Notes under the pieces: model-generated
Database searches by the model: none
Told to the model about the DNA's origin: nothing
What the model saw: the letters and a program-made list of their open reading frames with translations, nothing else
From: Halomarina ordinaria
GTDB lineage: Archaea; Halobacteriota; Halobacteria; Halobacteriales; Haloarculaceae
Reading direction: 5' to 3'
DNA length: 64,000 bases
NCBI RefSeq assembly: GCF_030553305.1
Contig: NZ_JARRAH010000001.1
Span: 1,302,001 to 1,366,000, forward strand
Position numbers and translations under genes: made by a program
Shown here: piece after piece, positions 56,464 through 64,000 of the stretch
How positions within the stretch are numbered: the first letter of the stretch is position 1
Layout: every line of letters starts with the position of its first letter

Positions 56464-57392
56464 GCCGCCACCTCCGCCTCCCGCTCGACGGCCTCGCCCG
56501 TCTCGGTCACGTCGGTGCCCGTCAGCGCGAGGTAGACCGACTCGAGGTCCGGCTGGCGCCACGAGAGGGCGTCGTACTCGACGCCCGACTCGTCGAGCGT
56601 CCGGACCACCGCCGCGATGGTCTCGGGTGGGATGTCGGAGACGACGACGGCGCGCGGTGTGTGGTCGACGGCGTAGCCGTCGGCCGCCAGCGCGCGCGCG
56701 GCCGCCTCGTCGGCGTCGGTGCGGAGTTCGAGGCGACTCGTCCCGCCGTACTCGGCGACGAGCGCGCTCGGCGACCCCTCCGCGACCAGCCGACCGTCGG
56801 CGAGCAGCCCCACGCGGTCGGCCAACCGTTCGGCCTCCTCCATGTAGTGGGTAGTGAGCACCACCGTCGTCCCGCCGTCGGCGAGCGACTCGAGGAGGTC
56901 CCAGAGGTCGCGCCGGCCGGCCGGGTCGATGCCCGTCGTCGGTTCGTCGAGGACGAGCAGGTCCGGGTCGTTGACGAGCGTCGCCGCGACGCAGACCCGG
57001 CGCTGCTGGCCGCCCGAGAGCTTCCCGTACCACGTGTCGGCGTCGCCGGCCATCCCCACGTCCGCGAGCACCTCGCTCGTGGGTCGCGCCCGGTCGTAGA
57101 GCCCCCCGTAGTAGTCGACCAGTTCGCGGGCGGTGAGGCGCTCGGGCGGGTCGAACGACTGGGGGAGGAGACCGAGACGCTGGGGGTCGGCGTCGACGGG
57201 CGGGCCGCCGAACAGGTCGACCTCCCCCTCGTAGTCGGTCGTCCCGGTGAGCGAGCGGATGAGCGTCGTCTTGCCCGCGCCGTTCGGGCCGATGAGCGCG
57301 TACACCTCCCCCTCGGCGACGGACAGCGAGACGCCGTCGAGCGCGACGGTGTCGCCGTACGCGCGTCGGACGTCCTCGGCGACCAGTACCAT
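56460..57392 (-). CDS. ABC transporter ATP-binding protein
   Basis: A 310-residue ATPase of the ABC-2/CcmA-like group. Walker A ALIGPNGAGKTTLIRSL, the Q-loop LLPQSFDPPERLTARELV, signature KLSGGQQRRVCVAATLV, Walker B LLVLDEPTTGIDPAGRRD and the H-loop TTHYMEEAERLADR are all intact. A C-terminal regulatory domain of about 80 residues follows. It energises the permease encoded immediately downstream. Confidence 0.95.
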   Translation of the reverse strand: MVLVAEDVRRAYGDTVALDGVSLSVAEGEVYALIGPNGAGKTTLIRSLTGTTDYEGEVDLFGGPPVDADPQRLGLLPQSFDPPERLTARELVDYYGGLYDRARPTSEVLADVGMAGDADTWYGKLSGGQQRRVCVAATLVNDPDLLVLDEPTTGIDPAGRRDLWDLLESLADGGTTVVLTTHYMEEAERLADRVGLLADGRLVAEGSPSALVAEYGGTSRLELRTDADEAAARALAADGYAVDHTPRAVVVSDIPPETIAAVVRTLDESGVEYDALSWRQPDLESVYLALTGTDVTETGEAVEREAEVAA

Positions 57393-57485
57393 AGCGAGTC
57401 TCGGTGCGGCCCGCGCGTAAGGGATTCGGATTCCGACGGACCGCACCGACCGAAGCCCTTTGCACCCTTCCCGTGTCGATGGGAC

Positions 57486-58145
57486 ATGGACGACCAGCGC
57501 GACCGGGTGCGGCGAGGGTACGACGCGCTGGCCGAGGCGTACGCGGCCGCACGCTCCGGAGACGGTGACGGCGTCGCACTCCTCTCGGACCTCGCGGCGA
57601 ACCTCCCGGCCGACGCGCGCGTCCTCGACGCCGGCTGTGGACAGGGGGCGCCCGTCCTCACCCGTCTCGACGAACGGTTCGACCCCGTCGGCCTCGACGT
57701 CTCGCGCGCCCAGTTGACCCTCGCACGCGAGGCGTGCGACGCGGCGCTCCTCGCGGGTGACATGACCGCCCTCCCGTTCGTGGACGACAGTTTCGACGGC
57801 GTCACGGCCTACCACTCGCTCATCCACGTCCCGACCGACGAGCACCCGACGGCGCTCGCGGAGTTCGCCCGCGTCCTCCGCCCGGGCGGCTCCCTCCTCC
57901 TCTCGACGGGGATGGGTGCCTGGACGGGGCGAAACCGCGACTGGCTGGACACCGGCGTCGCGATGGAGTGGAGCTTTCCGGACCTGGAGACGACGAAGGC
58001 CACGCTCCGGGACGTGGGGTTCGACCCCGTCGCGGAGTGGTACGTCGAGGACCGGTTGGGGGAGGACGAGGACGACGGAGACGAGGGGGCGACGACCGAC
58101 GAGTCGGTCGACCCGTGGGTGTTCGTGCTGGCGCGCCTCGACTAG
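57486..58145 (+). CDS. Class I SAM-dependent methyltransferase
   Basis: A 219-residue methyltransferase with the SAM motif VLDAGCGQGAPVLTRLDER, the acidic loop LDVSRAQLTLAR and motif II/III regions FDGVTAYHSLIHV and LLLSTGMGAWTGRNRDWLD. The substrate cannot be deduced; the layout is like ubiquinone/menaquinone-type or small-molecule methyltransferases. A Glu/Asp-rich insertion (GEDEDDGDEGATTDES) precedes the last strand. Its stop overlaps the end of the SelW-like gene on the opposite strand. Confidence 0.88.
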   Translation: MDDQRDRVRRGYDALAEAYAAARSGDGDGVALLSDLAANLPADARVLDAGCGQGAPVLTRLDERFDPVGLDVSRAQLTLAREACDAALLAGDMTALPFVDDSFDGVTAYHSLIHVPTDEHPTALAEFARVLRPGGSLLLSTGMGAWTGRNRDWLDTGVAMEWSFPDLETTKATLRDVGFDPVAEWYVEDRLGEDEDDGDEGATTDESVDPWVFVLARLD

Positions 58146-58372
58146 AGTTCCGCGCGCACCCGCCGCACGACCGCGTCGACGTCGAAGTCGTCCTCGCTCA
58201 CGTCGAAGACGCGCTCGCCGTCGACGCGGACGGTGAACACGCCGTGGTCGCCGGTGACGAGCGCGACGCGGTCGAGGCGCTCGCCGAACGTCGTCAGCAG
58301 GACGTGCTGGACGTCCTCCGCGCGGCGCAGGAACCCACACGGGACGCAGTACTCTATCTCGACGCTCGTCAC
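58142..58372 (-). CDS. SelT/SelW/SelH-like (Rdx) thioredoxin-fold protein
   Basis: A 76-residue redoxin with the CxxC motif Cys9-Val-Pro-Cys12 in VEIEYCVPCGFLRRAEDVQ, where many relatives have CxxU. The Rdx family is thioredoxin-like and probably handles thiol redox reactions. The GTG start at 58372 overlaps the stop of the membrane protein gene upstream (58369-58372), and that gene in turn overlaps CtaB, so three proteins come from one message: CtaB fusion, membrane protein, SelW-like. A role in thiol chemistry of oxidase assembly is inferred. Confidence 0.88.
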   Translation of the reverse strand: MTSVEIEYCVPCGFLRRAEDVQHVLLTTFGERLDRVALVTGDHGVFTVRVDGERVFDVSEDDFDVDAVVRRVRAEL

Positions 58373-59070
58373 CGGACCCACCCCCCGAGACGGGCGAGGT
58401 CGGCCGCCGTCGGCCGCCGGACGAGCAGCGCGACGGCGAGAACGAAGACGAGCGTCGAGAGGGCGTAGCTCCCGTCGCCGACGAGCGCCGCACCGTCGCC
58501 GACGAACCCGCCGAGCGTCCCCGCGAGGAGCGGGAGCGCGCCGACGAGACAGGGACCGAGTGCCGCAGGCCCCCTCGTGTCGACGAGCGCGACGGCGAGG
58601 AGGTACGCGAGCGCCGCGTAGCCGACGACTCTGAACGACACGAGCGCGAGCGTGAGGCCGCCGCCGGTGTAGAGGAGCGCGGGGCTCCACCCCGGCGGGA
58701 GGCCGGCGACGACGAGCCGCGGGCCGACGTCTGGACCGCCGGCGCCGACGGCGTAGAGCCCGCCGACGGAGCCGAGGGCGAGCAGGTACCCGACGCCGAG
58801 TGCGCCCGCGACGGCGCGACGGCGCGTCGACGCCCCGGCTGCCGAGACGCGCCGGGCCTGCCGGACCCGCCAGACCCCCCAGAGGGCGACGTTCAGCCAG
58901 ACGAACGGGTAGACGTAGACCAGCGGCCGGTAGGGGACGGCGTCGGAGAGGACGAAGTACGCGAGGAGGGCGAGGAGTTCCGTGTTGACGAGGACGCCGC
59001 CCGCGACGAGCGCGTCGCGCGTCAGGAGGGGCCGGGAACCGGTCCGGGAGGCGGTCCCGGAGGCGGTCAT
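58369..59070 (-). CDS. Polytopic membrane protein of the ctaB operon
   Basis: A 233-residue integral membrane protein with six or seven hydrophobic helices (for example LVNTELLALLAYFVLSDAVP, VYVYPFVWLNVALWGVWRV, GALGVGYLLALGSVGGLYA). I recognise no catalytic motif. It overlaps the CtaA-CtaB fusion gene upstream by four bases (ATGA) and the SelW-like gene downstream by four (GTGA), implying coupled translation in a heme or oxidase biogenesis operon. Function unknown. Confidence 0.82.
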   Translation of the reverse strand: MTASGTASRTGSRPLLTRDALVAGGVLVNTELLALLAYFVLSDAVPYRPLVYVYPFVWLNVALWGVWRVRQARRVSAAGASTRRRAVAGALGVGYLLALGSVGGLYAVGAGGPDVGPRLVVAGLPPGWSPALLYTGGGLTLALVSFRVVGYAALAYLLAVALVDTRGPAALGPCLVGALPLLAGTLGGFVGDGAALVGDGSYALSTLVFVLAVALLVRRPTAADLARLGGWVR

Positions 59071-60476
59071 AGCGCGATGGCGTCGACGAGGACGGCGACG
59101 AGCAGCGCACCCAGGTAGGCGTTCGAGGCGTGGAACGCGCGCAGGGCGGCCCCCTTCGTCCGCTCGCGGTGGAGGCGCACGACCATCCAGAGGAACAGCG
59201 CGCCGAAGGTGACGGTGGCGCTCGCGAACAGCCAGCCGAGGCCGGTCAGCGCCGTGAGGACGCTCGCCGCGACGAGCGTCGCCGCGAGGTAGAAGACGAT
59301 GTGCTTTCGCGTCTCCGTCTCGCCGCGGACGACGGGCATCATCGGGAAGCCGCCGCGGGCGTAGTCCTCCTTGTACGCGAGCGCGAGGTTGTAGAAGTGC
59401 GCCGGCGTCCAGAGGAAGATGACGCCCGCGAGCGCGAGGCCGGCGAGGCCGACCTCGCCCGTCGCCGCGGCCCAGCCGATGAGCGCCGGGAGCGCCCCCG
59501 CCGCGCCGCCGATGACGGTGTTCTGGACGGTGTTGGGCTTGAGGACGAGCGTGTAGACGACGCTGTAGAAGACGATGGCGGCGAAACCGAGGCCCGCCAC
59601 GAGGGTGTTCACCTGGAGGAAGACGGCGACGGCGGCGACGGTGAGCAGGCCGCCGAAGACCAGCGCGTTGCGCACCGGCACCTGGTGGGTGGCGAGCGGG
59701 CGGTCGGCGGTCCGGGCCATCTTCTGGTCGACGTCGCGTTCGAGGACGTGGTTGAACGTCCCGCTGGCGCCGATGGCGAGGACGCCGCCGCCGAGCGTGT
59801 AGGCGATGGTGTCGACCCGGAGGTCGGGGCCGGCGGCGAGCGCCATCGCCGCGCCCGCGACCAGACAGAGCAGCCACATCAGCCGGGGCTTCATGAGCTT
59901 GAAGTAGGCGTAGAGGGTCGCCCGTGCTCGGGCGACGGGGCCGCGCTGTGAGAGGGGCGTGGGGGTGCCGGCGGGGTCGGGCGCGGGCGTGTCGTCCGTG
60001 GCCGAGAGGGTTCCGGCGGCCTCGGTCGTCGCGGGGGGACGGTGGCCCGTCTCGGCTTCGAGTTGCCACGCGAGCGCGAGCGCGAGGCTGGCGAAGATGG
60101 CCACCGCGGCGAGGAGGTGGGCGCCCGCGAGCAGCGAGGGGGCGCCGGCGACGGCGACGAACGCGCCGACGGCGACCTGGACGGGGTAGAGCGCGAGCGC
60201 GACGCCGAGGGCGGCCCGGACGCGTCGCGGGGCCATCGACCAGCCGACCGCGACGGTGGCGAGCAGGAGCACGCCGACGACCGCCGCGGCGACGCGGTGG
60301 CCGGTGGCGACGGCGACCTGCGGGTCGGTGAGCGGTCCCGAGCAGAGCGGCCACGTCCCGCAGGCCGCGACGGCGTCCGCGAGCGCGGTGGTCGCCCCGA
60401 CCACGACCAGCAGGTAGACGCCGACGGTCGTCGCCGTGAGCAACGTCGTAAAGCGGGGGAGTCGAGGCACGGTCAC
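59067..60476 (-). CDS. ctaB: Fusion of a compact heme A synthase-like domain with heme O synthase (CtaB)
   Basis: A 469-residue membrane protein. Residues 1-140 form four helices like half of a CtaA/Cox15 protein: Cys39 and Cys45 (ACGTWPLC), heme-ligand candidates His60 (TGHRVAAA) and His120 (AGAHLLAAV). A linker with Thr/Pro/Ala (145-182) follows. Residues 185-469 are a UbiA-type farnesyltransferase (KLMKPRLM, NHVLERDVDQKMARTADRP, the second motif NLALAYKEDYARGGFPMMPV) that converts heme B to heme O. Together the two halves could make heme A for the oxidase. Compact four-helix CtaA variants are known from Aeropyrum. The next two genes overlap its end. Confidence 0.92.
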   Translation of the reverse strand: MTVPRLPRFTTLLTATTVGVYLLVVVGATTALADAVAACGTWPLCSGPLTDPQVAVATGHRVAAAVVGVLLLATVAVGWSMAPRRVRAALGVALALYPVQVAVGAFVAVAGAPSLLAGAHLLAAVAIFASLALALAWQLEAETGHRPPATTEAAGTLSATDDTPAPDPAGTPTPLSQRGPVARARATLYAYFKLMKPRLMWLLCLVAGAAMALAAGPDLRVDTIAYTLGGGVLAIGASGTFNHVLERDVDQKMARTADRPLATHQVPVRNALVFGGLLTVAAVAVFLQVNTLVAGLGFAAIVFYSVVYTLVLKPNTVQNTVIGGAAGALPALIGWAAATGEVGLAGLALAGVIFLWTPAHFYNLALAYKEDYARGGFPMMPVVRGETETRKHIVFYLAATLVAASVLTALTGLGWLFASATVTFGALFLWMVVRLHRERTKGAALRAFHASNAYLGALLVAVLVDAIAL

Positions 60477-60547
60477 TGCCCGGAACTCGATCGTGTTCGC
60501 ACTTAGACCCCCCGCTTTCGCCGCCGGACCGGGCCGCAGTCAGTAGG

Positions 60548-60554
60548 TATTTAC
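60548..60554 (+). promoter_or_regulatory. TATA-like box of coxB
   Basis: TATTTAC centred about 27 bases before the ATG at 60578, in the 101-base spacer between the divergent ctaB fusion and coxB genes. Confidence 0.55.
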
Positions 60555-60577
60555 GCCGTAGTTTCTAACCGTGAGTC

Positions 60578-61516
60578 ATGAGAGTTACCCGGAGATGGCT
60601 GGGTGCGTCCGGGGGGCTCGCGCTGCTCGCGCTCGCAGTCCTCGCGGAACCCGTCGCCGCCCAGACATCCGTCAACGAGGAGCTCATTTTCGGCCTCAAT
60701 CGGAAGCTGTTGTACGTGGCGATACCGATCACGGTGCTCGTGGAGGGTATCCTCTTCTACACCGTCTACAAGTACCGGAACAACGACGACCCCTCCCCGA
60801 CCCAGGAGAACCGTCGCCTGGAGATCACCTGGACGGTCGCGACGGCCATCATCCTGCTGTTCGTCGGCCTGGCCTCCTACCAGGTCCTCGGCAGTGCCTT
60901 CATCGGCGGCGCGACGGCCGCCAACCCCGGCGACGCCGAGGTCACGAACCTCTCGGAGGACTACGACGGTGCGCAGGCGCCGAGCGAGGCCGACGCCGTC
61001 GAGGTCGAGGTCGTCGCGGCGAAGTACTTCTGGGAGGTGAACTACCCCCAGGAGAACGTGTCGGGTGAGCAAGACACGGTGGTGATACCAGCCGACAGGC
61101 CGGTGTACATCCACGTCACCTCCACCGACTGGCTCCACGCGTTCCACGCGCCCGACCTCGGCCTGAAGCAGGACGCCTTCCCCGGCGAGTACAACACCAT
61201 CAAGACCGAGGTGTACGAGCCCGGGACCTACCAGCTCTACTGCGCCGAGTACTGCGGCGTCGGTCACTCCCAGATGCTCGGGACCATCGAGGTCCTGCCC
61301 GGCGACGAGTACGACCAGTGGATAGAGGACCAGCGTTCGAGCGGCGAGGCCGGCGGCAACGAGACGGCGGGCAACGAGACTGCCAACGCCACCGCGGGCA
61401 ACGAGACCGCCAACGCCACCGCCAACGGGACGGCGGGTAACGAAACCACCAACGCGACGGCCAACGCGACTGCCAACGGCACCGACGCCAACGCGACGGC
61501 CAACGGCACGAGCTGA
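60578..61516 (+). CDS. coxB: Cytochrome c oxidase subunit II with a sequon-rich tail
   Basis: A 312-residue oxidase subunit. After a signal (MRVTRRWLGASGGLALLALA), two transmembrane helices (about 44-66, 88-108) precede the CuA domain. CuA ligands are His187 (WLHAF), Cys222 and Cys226 with Glu224 between them, His230 and Met233 (YCAEYCGVGHSQM). Residues 261-312 are a low-complexity tail of Asn, Ala, Thr and Gly with twelve N-glycosylation sequons. It passes electrons from a blue copper or cytochrome donor to the catalytic subunit, which is not in the window. Confidence 0.96.
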   Translation: MRVTRRWLGASGGLALLALAVLAEPVAAQTSVNEELIFGLNRKLLYVAIPITVLVEGILFYTVYKYRNNDDPSPTQENRRLEITWTVATAIILLFVGLASYQVLGSAFIGGATAANPGDAEVTNLSEDYDGAQAPSEADAVEVEVVAAKYFWEVNYPQENVSGEQDTVVIPADRPVYIHVTSTDWLHAFHAPDLGLKQDAFPGEYNTIKTEVYEPGTYQLYCAEYCGVGHSQMLGTIEVLPGDEYDQWIEDQRSSGEAGGNETAGNETANATAGNETANATANGTAGNETTNATANATANGTDANATANGTS

Positions 61517-62463
61517 CCGGGCCGACACTCCTTCACTTTCTCACGCCGACCAGCGACGGCGACGCCCTCGACCTGACCGTGTCGAAGGACACGCCCTGCA
61601 CGAGGCGCTCGTCAGTCGACGAGACCGCACGCGTCCCCTGGGATGGCCGACGGCGCGCTCGCCGGCCGACGACCACGAGGTCGCCACGCTCCACACTCGG
61701 GTCGGCCGCGCGTGCCGGTCGACGAAACGCGTGGGAGCGGACGCGCTATCCCAGCACCGGACCGCTCGACGTGGACCCGGGCGTCCCACCCGCCACCGCG
61801 CGGGGAGACAGCATTGCGTCGCCCCGGTGCGTGCCGTCCGTGGCGGTTCCCCGACGCTCCCGAGTCGCCGGGGAGCGTCCACACGCTCGCCCCGTGGACG
61901 TGGCTCGTCGGCTGTGAGGGGAACCAGTCCCGTTTCGGCGAGGACAGCGCCGACGACCACGAGAGCCGACCGCTGGGGTGACCGACGTCCTCGCGGAGGA
62001 GCGAACCTCCACCGGTGGACAGTCGAGCGTCCGTCCCACTCGCACGAGGCGGGGCTGACGCCCGTCTCGCTCGCGGTCGGAGCTACCACGACCGTCCCCG
62101 ACGTCCCGGAGCGCGTTCCGTGCGACGACGTGCAGTTCGGCGAGCGACGGCGAGGGCCCACAGCCACGTGGCGACGATGGAACAGCAGTGTCGAGTCGGT
62201 CGTGGCGAGGGAGCGGGGCAGCCGTGACGTGACGCTCGACCCGGGACGCGGCACCCTCGGTCGACGTGTGCTCGCGTGGCCGCCGCGACGTCGGGTGACG
62301 CGCACGCGGGCGGTTCGACGGACGACGGGGGAGTGAGGAGGCTGTGCGGGGCTCGGCATCGCGGTCGTCACAGGAGAGGTGACGAGCAGGCTCGCCGCTA
62401 GCGGTGGCACGTCGATTCGGGGAGAGAGAGAAACCGGACGGGCGATGTGGCCCGTCGGTCGGT
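61517..62463. other. Region without a convincing gene between coxB and coxC
   Basis: These 947 bases separate two convergent genes. Several open frames exist on both strands, but their composition (high Arg/Ser/Pro/Thr, low Asp/Glu) is that of shadow frames and none has a family motif or a promoter at the right place. A short minus-strand stretch reads ALVVVGAVLAETGLVPLTADE, a fragment that looks membrane-like, but no gene can be built around it. Possibly decayed coding DNA or a regulatory/structural spacer. Confidence 0.55.
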
Positions 62464-63330
62464 TCAGATACCGAGTTCGGCGCCGACGTAGAGGACGACG
62501 ACGAGGAAGATCCAGACGGCGTCGACGAAGTGCCAGTACATCGAGACCGTCGAGACGGAGGTGTGTCGCTCGGCGGAGTACTGGCCGTAGAGCGCGCGGA
62601 CGAAGACGATGGCGATGAGGACGGCCCCGAGCGAGACGTGGAGGCCGTGCAGGCCGGTCAGGCCGAAGAAGGCGCTCGCGTAGATGCCCTCCTGCAGGCC
62701 GAAGCCCTCGTTGATGATGAACTCGTAGTACTCGAGGACCTGCCCGCCGATGAAGACGACGCCGAGCAGGAGCGTGACGGCGAGCAGTCCCTTGAAGCGC
62801 CCGTGGTTGTCGTTCAGCAGCGCGACGTGGGCGTAGTGGAGCGTGAAACTGCTCACGACCAGGATGGCGGTGTTGACGAGGACGAGCGAACTCAGGAGGT
62901 GGGGGAGTTCCGCACCCGCCGGGGGCCACGCCCCCGCACGGATGAAGAAGTAGTAGATGAACCCGGCGCCGAAGGTGCTGATTTCGCTCCCGAGGAAGAG
63001 CACCATCGCGAACCTGAGCCCGCGGGCGCTGCTGCCCTCCGGTTCGCCGTCCCAGAAGTTCACGATGAACGCGTGGTACAGCCAGCCGTAGAGACCGGCG
63101 AGGAAGACGACGGTGCTACCGATGAACACCGCCGGTCCGATGAGCGGGTTGATGAGGGGTTCCTGACCGTTGCCGAGGACGAACAGCGCCGCGCCGATGT
63201 AGAACCCGGCGCCGCCGAGGGCGGTGATGAAGGGCCACCAGGAGGCCTCCCCGAACCCGCGGGGCCAGTCCTCGACCGCGGGCAGGTGGTGGTGGTGCCC
63301 GCCGTGCTCGTCCGCTTCGTCTACACTCAT
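62464..63330 (-). CDS. coxC: Cytochrome c oxidase subunit III
   Basis: A 288-residue membrane subunit with seven helices. The N-terminal His-rich tail GGHHHHLPAVEDWPRG faces the cytoplasm. Helices carry the family segments SEISTFGAGFIYYFFIRAGA, FTLHYAHVALLNDN, and FFGLTGLHGLHVSLGAVLIA and SVSTVSMYWHFVDAVWIFLV. Subunit III stabilises the oxidase and helps proton uptake. It is transcribed toward coxB, not with it. No conserved Glu (Glu of the DCCD site) is changed in an obvious way. Confidence 0.96.
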   Translation of the reverse strand: MSVDEADEHGGHHHHLPAVEDWPRGFGEASWWPFITALGGAGFYIGAALFVLGNGQEPLINPLIGPAVFIGSTVVFLAGLYGWLYHAFIVNFWDGEPEGSSARGLRFAMVLFLGSEISTFGAGFIYYFFIRAGAWPPAGAELPHLLSSLVLVNTAILVVSSFTLHYAHVALLNDNHGRFKGLLAVTLLLGVVFIGGQVLEYYEFIINEGFGLQEGIYASAFFGLTGLHGLHVSLGAVLIAIVFVRALYGQYSAERHTSVSTVSMYWHFVDAVWIFLVVVLYVGAELGI

Positions 63331-63450
63331 GAGGCTCAGTTACGAGCGGGGGAGCAAAAAGGCTCTCAAAACCGCGAGGCGCAAGATAGACCTTCGGCCC
63401 CCGCCTACCGCGTGCAACGACCCGGAGACCCCCGCTCCGGCCCCACACCC

Positions 63451-63744
63451 ATGAGCGACGTCGAACCCACGCCGCCGGTCCGCACGCGGACGAACGAAGC
63501 CGACGTATCGACGACCCCCCCGTTCGACTGCGAGTTCTGCGAGCGACGCTTCGCCCACGAGGAGTGGCTGGTGCTCCACCGCGGGCTGGAACACGGCGAC
63601 CGCCTCTCCGAGGCGGAGTACGAGCGGTTCCAGGAGACCTACGAGGACGAGGAGGAGGAGCTGAACCTCTTCCGGCTGAAGGCGCTCGCCCTGCTGGTGT
63701 TCGTCTACTTCGGCTTCCTCATCACGTACGCGTTCGTGGCGTGA
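63451..63744 (+). CDS. C2H2 zinc-finger protein with C-terminal membrane helix
   Basis: A 97-residue protein. Residues 26-48 form a single C2H2 finger: CEFCERRFAHEEWLVLHRGL with the second His in LEHGD. A charged helix (SEAEYERFQETYEDEEEELN) links it to a C-terminal transmembrane segment (LKALALLVFVYFGFLITYAF). The finger would face the cytoplasm. Divergent from coxC, with a short spacer. Related small finger-plus-anchor proteins recur near haloarchaeal oxidase genes by my recollection; role unknown. Confidence 0.82.
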   Translation: MSDVEPTPPVRTRTNEADVSTTPPFDCEFCERRFAHEEWLVLHRGLEHGDRLSEAEYERFQETYEDEEEELNLFRLKALALLVFVYFGFLITYAFVA

Positions 63745-63816
63745 GGCGCGCCGCCACGACGCCCTCCGCACTCGCACCGACGAACCACGGCGGGACGAGA
63801 GGCCGGGGCGGCCGTC

Positions 63817-64000
63817 CTACCGGCGCCGGTGCATCCGACCGCGGTCGCGGGACCGCCGACCCGAACGGTAGGAGGAGTGGCCGCCGTGTGACCCCGACCC
63901 ACCCGACCCGCCCGCCCCCGCCACGGTCGGGTCGTCGAGCACGGCGTCGAGATGGCGTTCGAGTTCGTCCTCGGTGAGGTCGTCGTCGACGTAGCGCCGG
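63817..64000 (-). CDS. C-terminal end of a SHOCT-like domain protein (runs off the window)
   Basis: Only about 60 codons are inside. The frame ending at the stop codon in 63817-63819 reads RRYVDDDLTEDELERHLDAV, a SHOCT-type short helix pair, then a Gly/Ser-rich stretch (AGAGGSGGSGSHGGHSSY) and an Arg-rich end (RSGRRSRDRGRMHRRR). SHOCT domains occur at the ends of small membrane proteins of unknown function. The start of the gene lies beyond the window. Confidence 0.6.
   Translation of the reverse strand, partial: RRYVDDDLTEDELERHLDAVLDDPTVAGAGGSGGSGSHGGHSSYRSGRRSRDRGRMHRRR

Noticed and set aside
61731-62336. 201-residue plus-strand frame in the coxB-coxC gap
   Set aside because: Shadow-like amino acid usage, no promoter, no recognisable domain.
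61541-62929. 462-residue minus-strand frame across the coxB-coxC gap
   Set aside because: It is low in Asp/Glu and high in Arg/Ser/Pro, overlaps coxC in the wrong frame and has no family motif.

Overview
The window is chromosomal DNA of a haloarchaeon (class Halobacteria). The signs are very high GC with C/G-biased third codon positions, strongly acidic predicted proteins, many short or missing 5' leaders with an A/T box about 25-33 bases before the start codon, and archaeal housekeeping genes: transcription factor TFE, the RNase P protein Rnp4, a UbiA-type archaeal lipid prenyltransferase, an aTrm56-like tRNA methyltransferase, an archaeal SRP RNA and a CCA-less tRNA-Arg. The genus cannot be named from sequence reading alone. 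I see no insertion sequence, integrase, CRISPR array or replication origin.

Layout. 1-13 kb: the start of an endonuclease III gene (cut by the window edge), an acetyltransferase, an acyl-CoA dehydrogenase, a Tat-exported alginate-lyase-like protein, a RIO-like kinase, an aldehyde dehydrogenase, a nitrilase-fold amidohydrolase and small haloarchaeal proteins. 13-20 kb: a sugar-nucleotide epimerase, tRNA methyltransferase, the tfe-DUF2110-DUF5803 operon, a CinA-type MoCF protein, an ATP-NAD-kinase-like protein and an AbrB-PhoU regulator. 20-25 kb: a surface and glycan block with a WHy/LEA-type exported protein, two GT4 glycosyltransferases and a sulfatase-family protein. 25-31 kb: RNase P subunit, YhbY and MscS, then the SRP RNA, the UbiA prenyltransferase and tRNA-Arg. 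31-36 kb: small membrane proteins, a frameshifted winged-helix gene, gamma carbonic anhydrase, a BtpA-family protein, a cupin and (phospho)mevalonate decarboxylase.

36-53 kb is rich in central carbon metabolism: glutamate dehydrogenase, a CitE-like malyl-CoA lyase, a MaoC hydratase, an acyl-CoA carboxylase carboxyltransferase, the overlapping FBPase/aldolase pair for gluconeogenesis, 3-hydroxyacyl-CoA dehydrogenase, a second acyl-CoA dehydrogenase, a thiolase with its DUF35 partner, and MeaB with the B12-binding subunit of methylmalonyl-CoA mutase. Together these fit acetate, propionate and fatty-acid use. They include several steps expected for the haloarchaeal methylaspartate cycle, although the diagnostic glutamate mutase and methylaspartate lyase are not in the window.

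52.5-64 kb is an aerobic-respiration assembly region: a DUF420 protein, an HtrA-like protease, a second glutamate dehydrogenase, an ABC-2 transporter, a methyltransferase, a tightly overlapping SelW-like/membrane/CtaA-CtaB fusion operon, cytochrome oxidase subunits II and III facing each other across about 950 bases without a convincing gene, a membrane-anchored C2H2 zinc-finger protein, and the end of a SHOCT-like gene cut by the window edge. No single spectacular new system is evident. The best leads are the CtaA-CtaB fusion with its SelW-like neighbour, the sequon-rich CoxB tail, and two operator-like dyads placed at the aldolase and glutamate dehydrogenase promoters.
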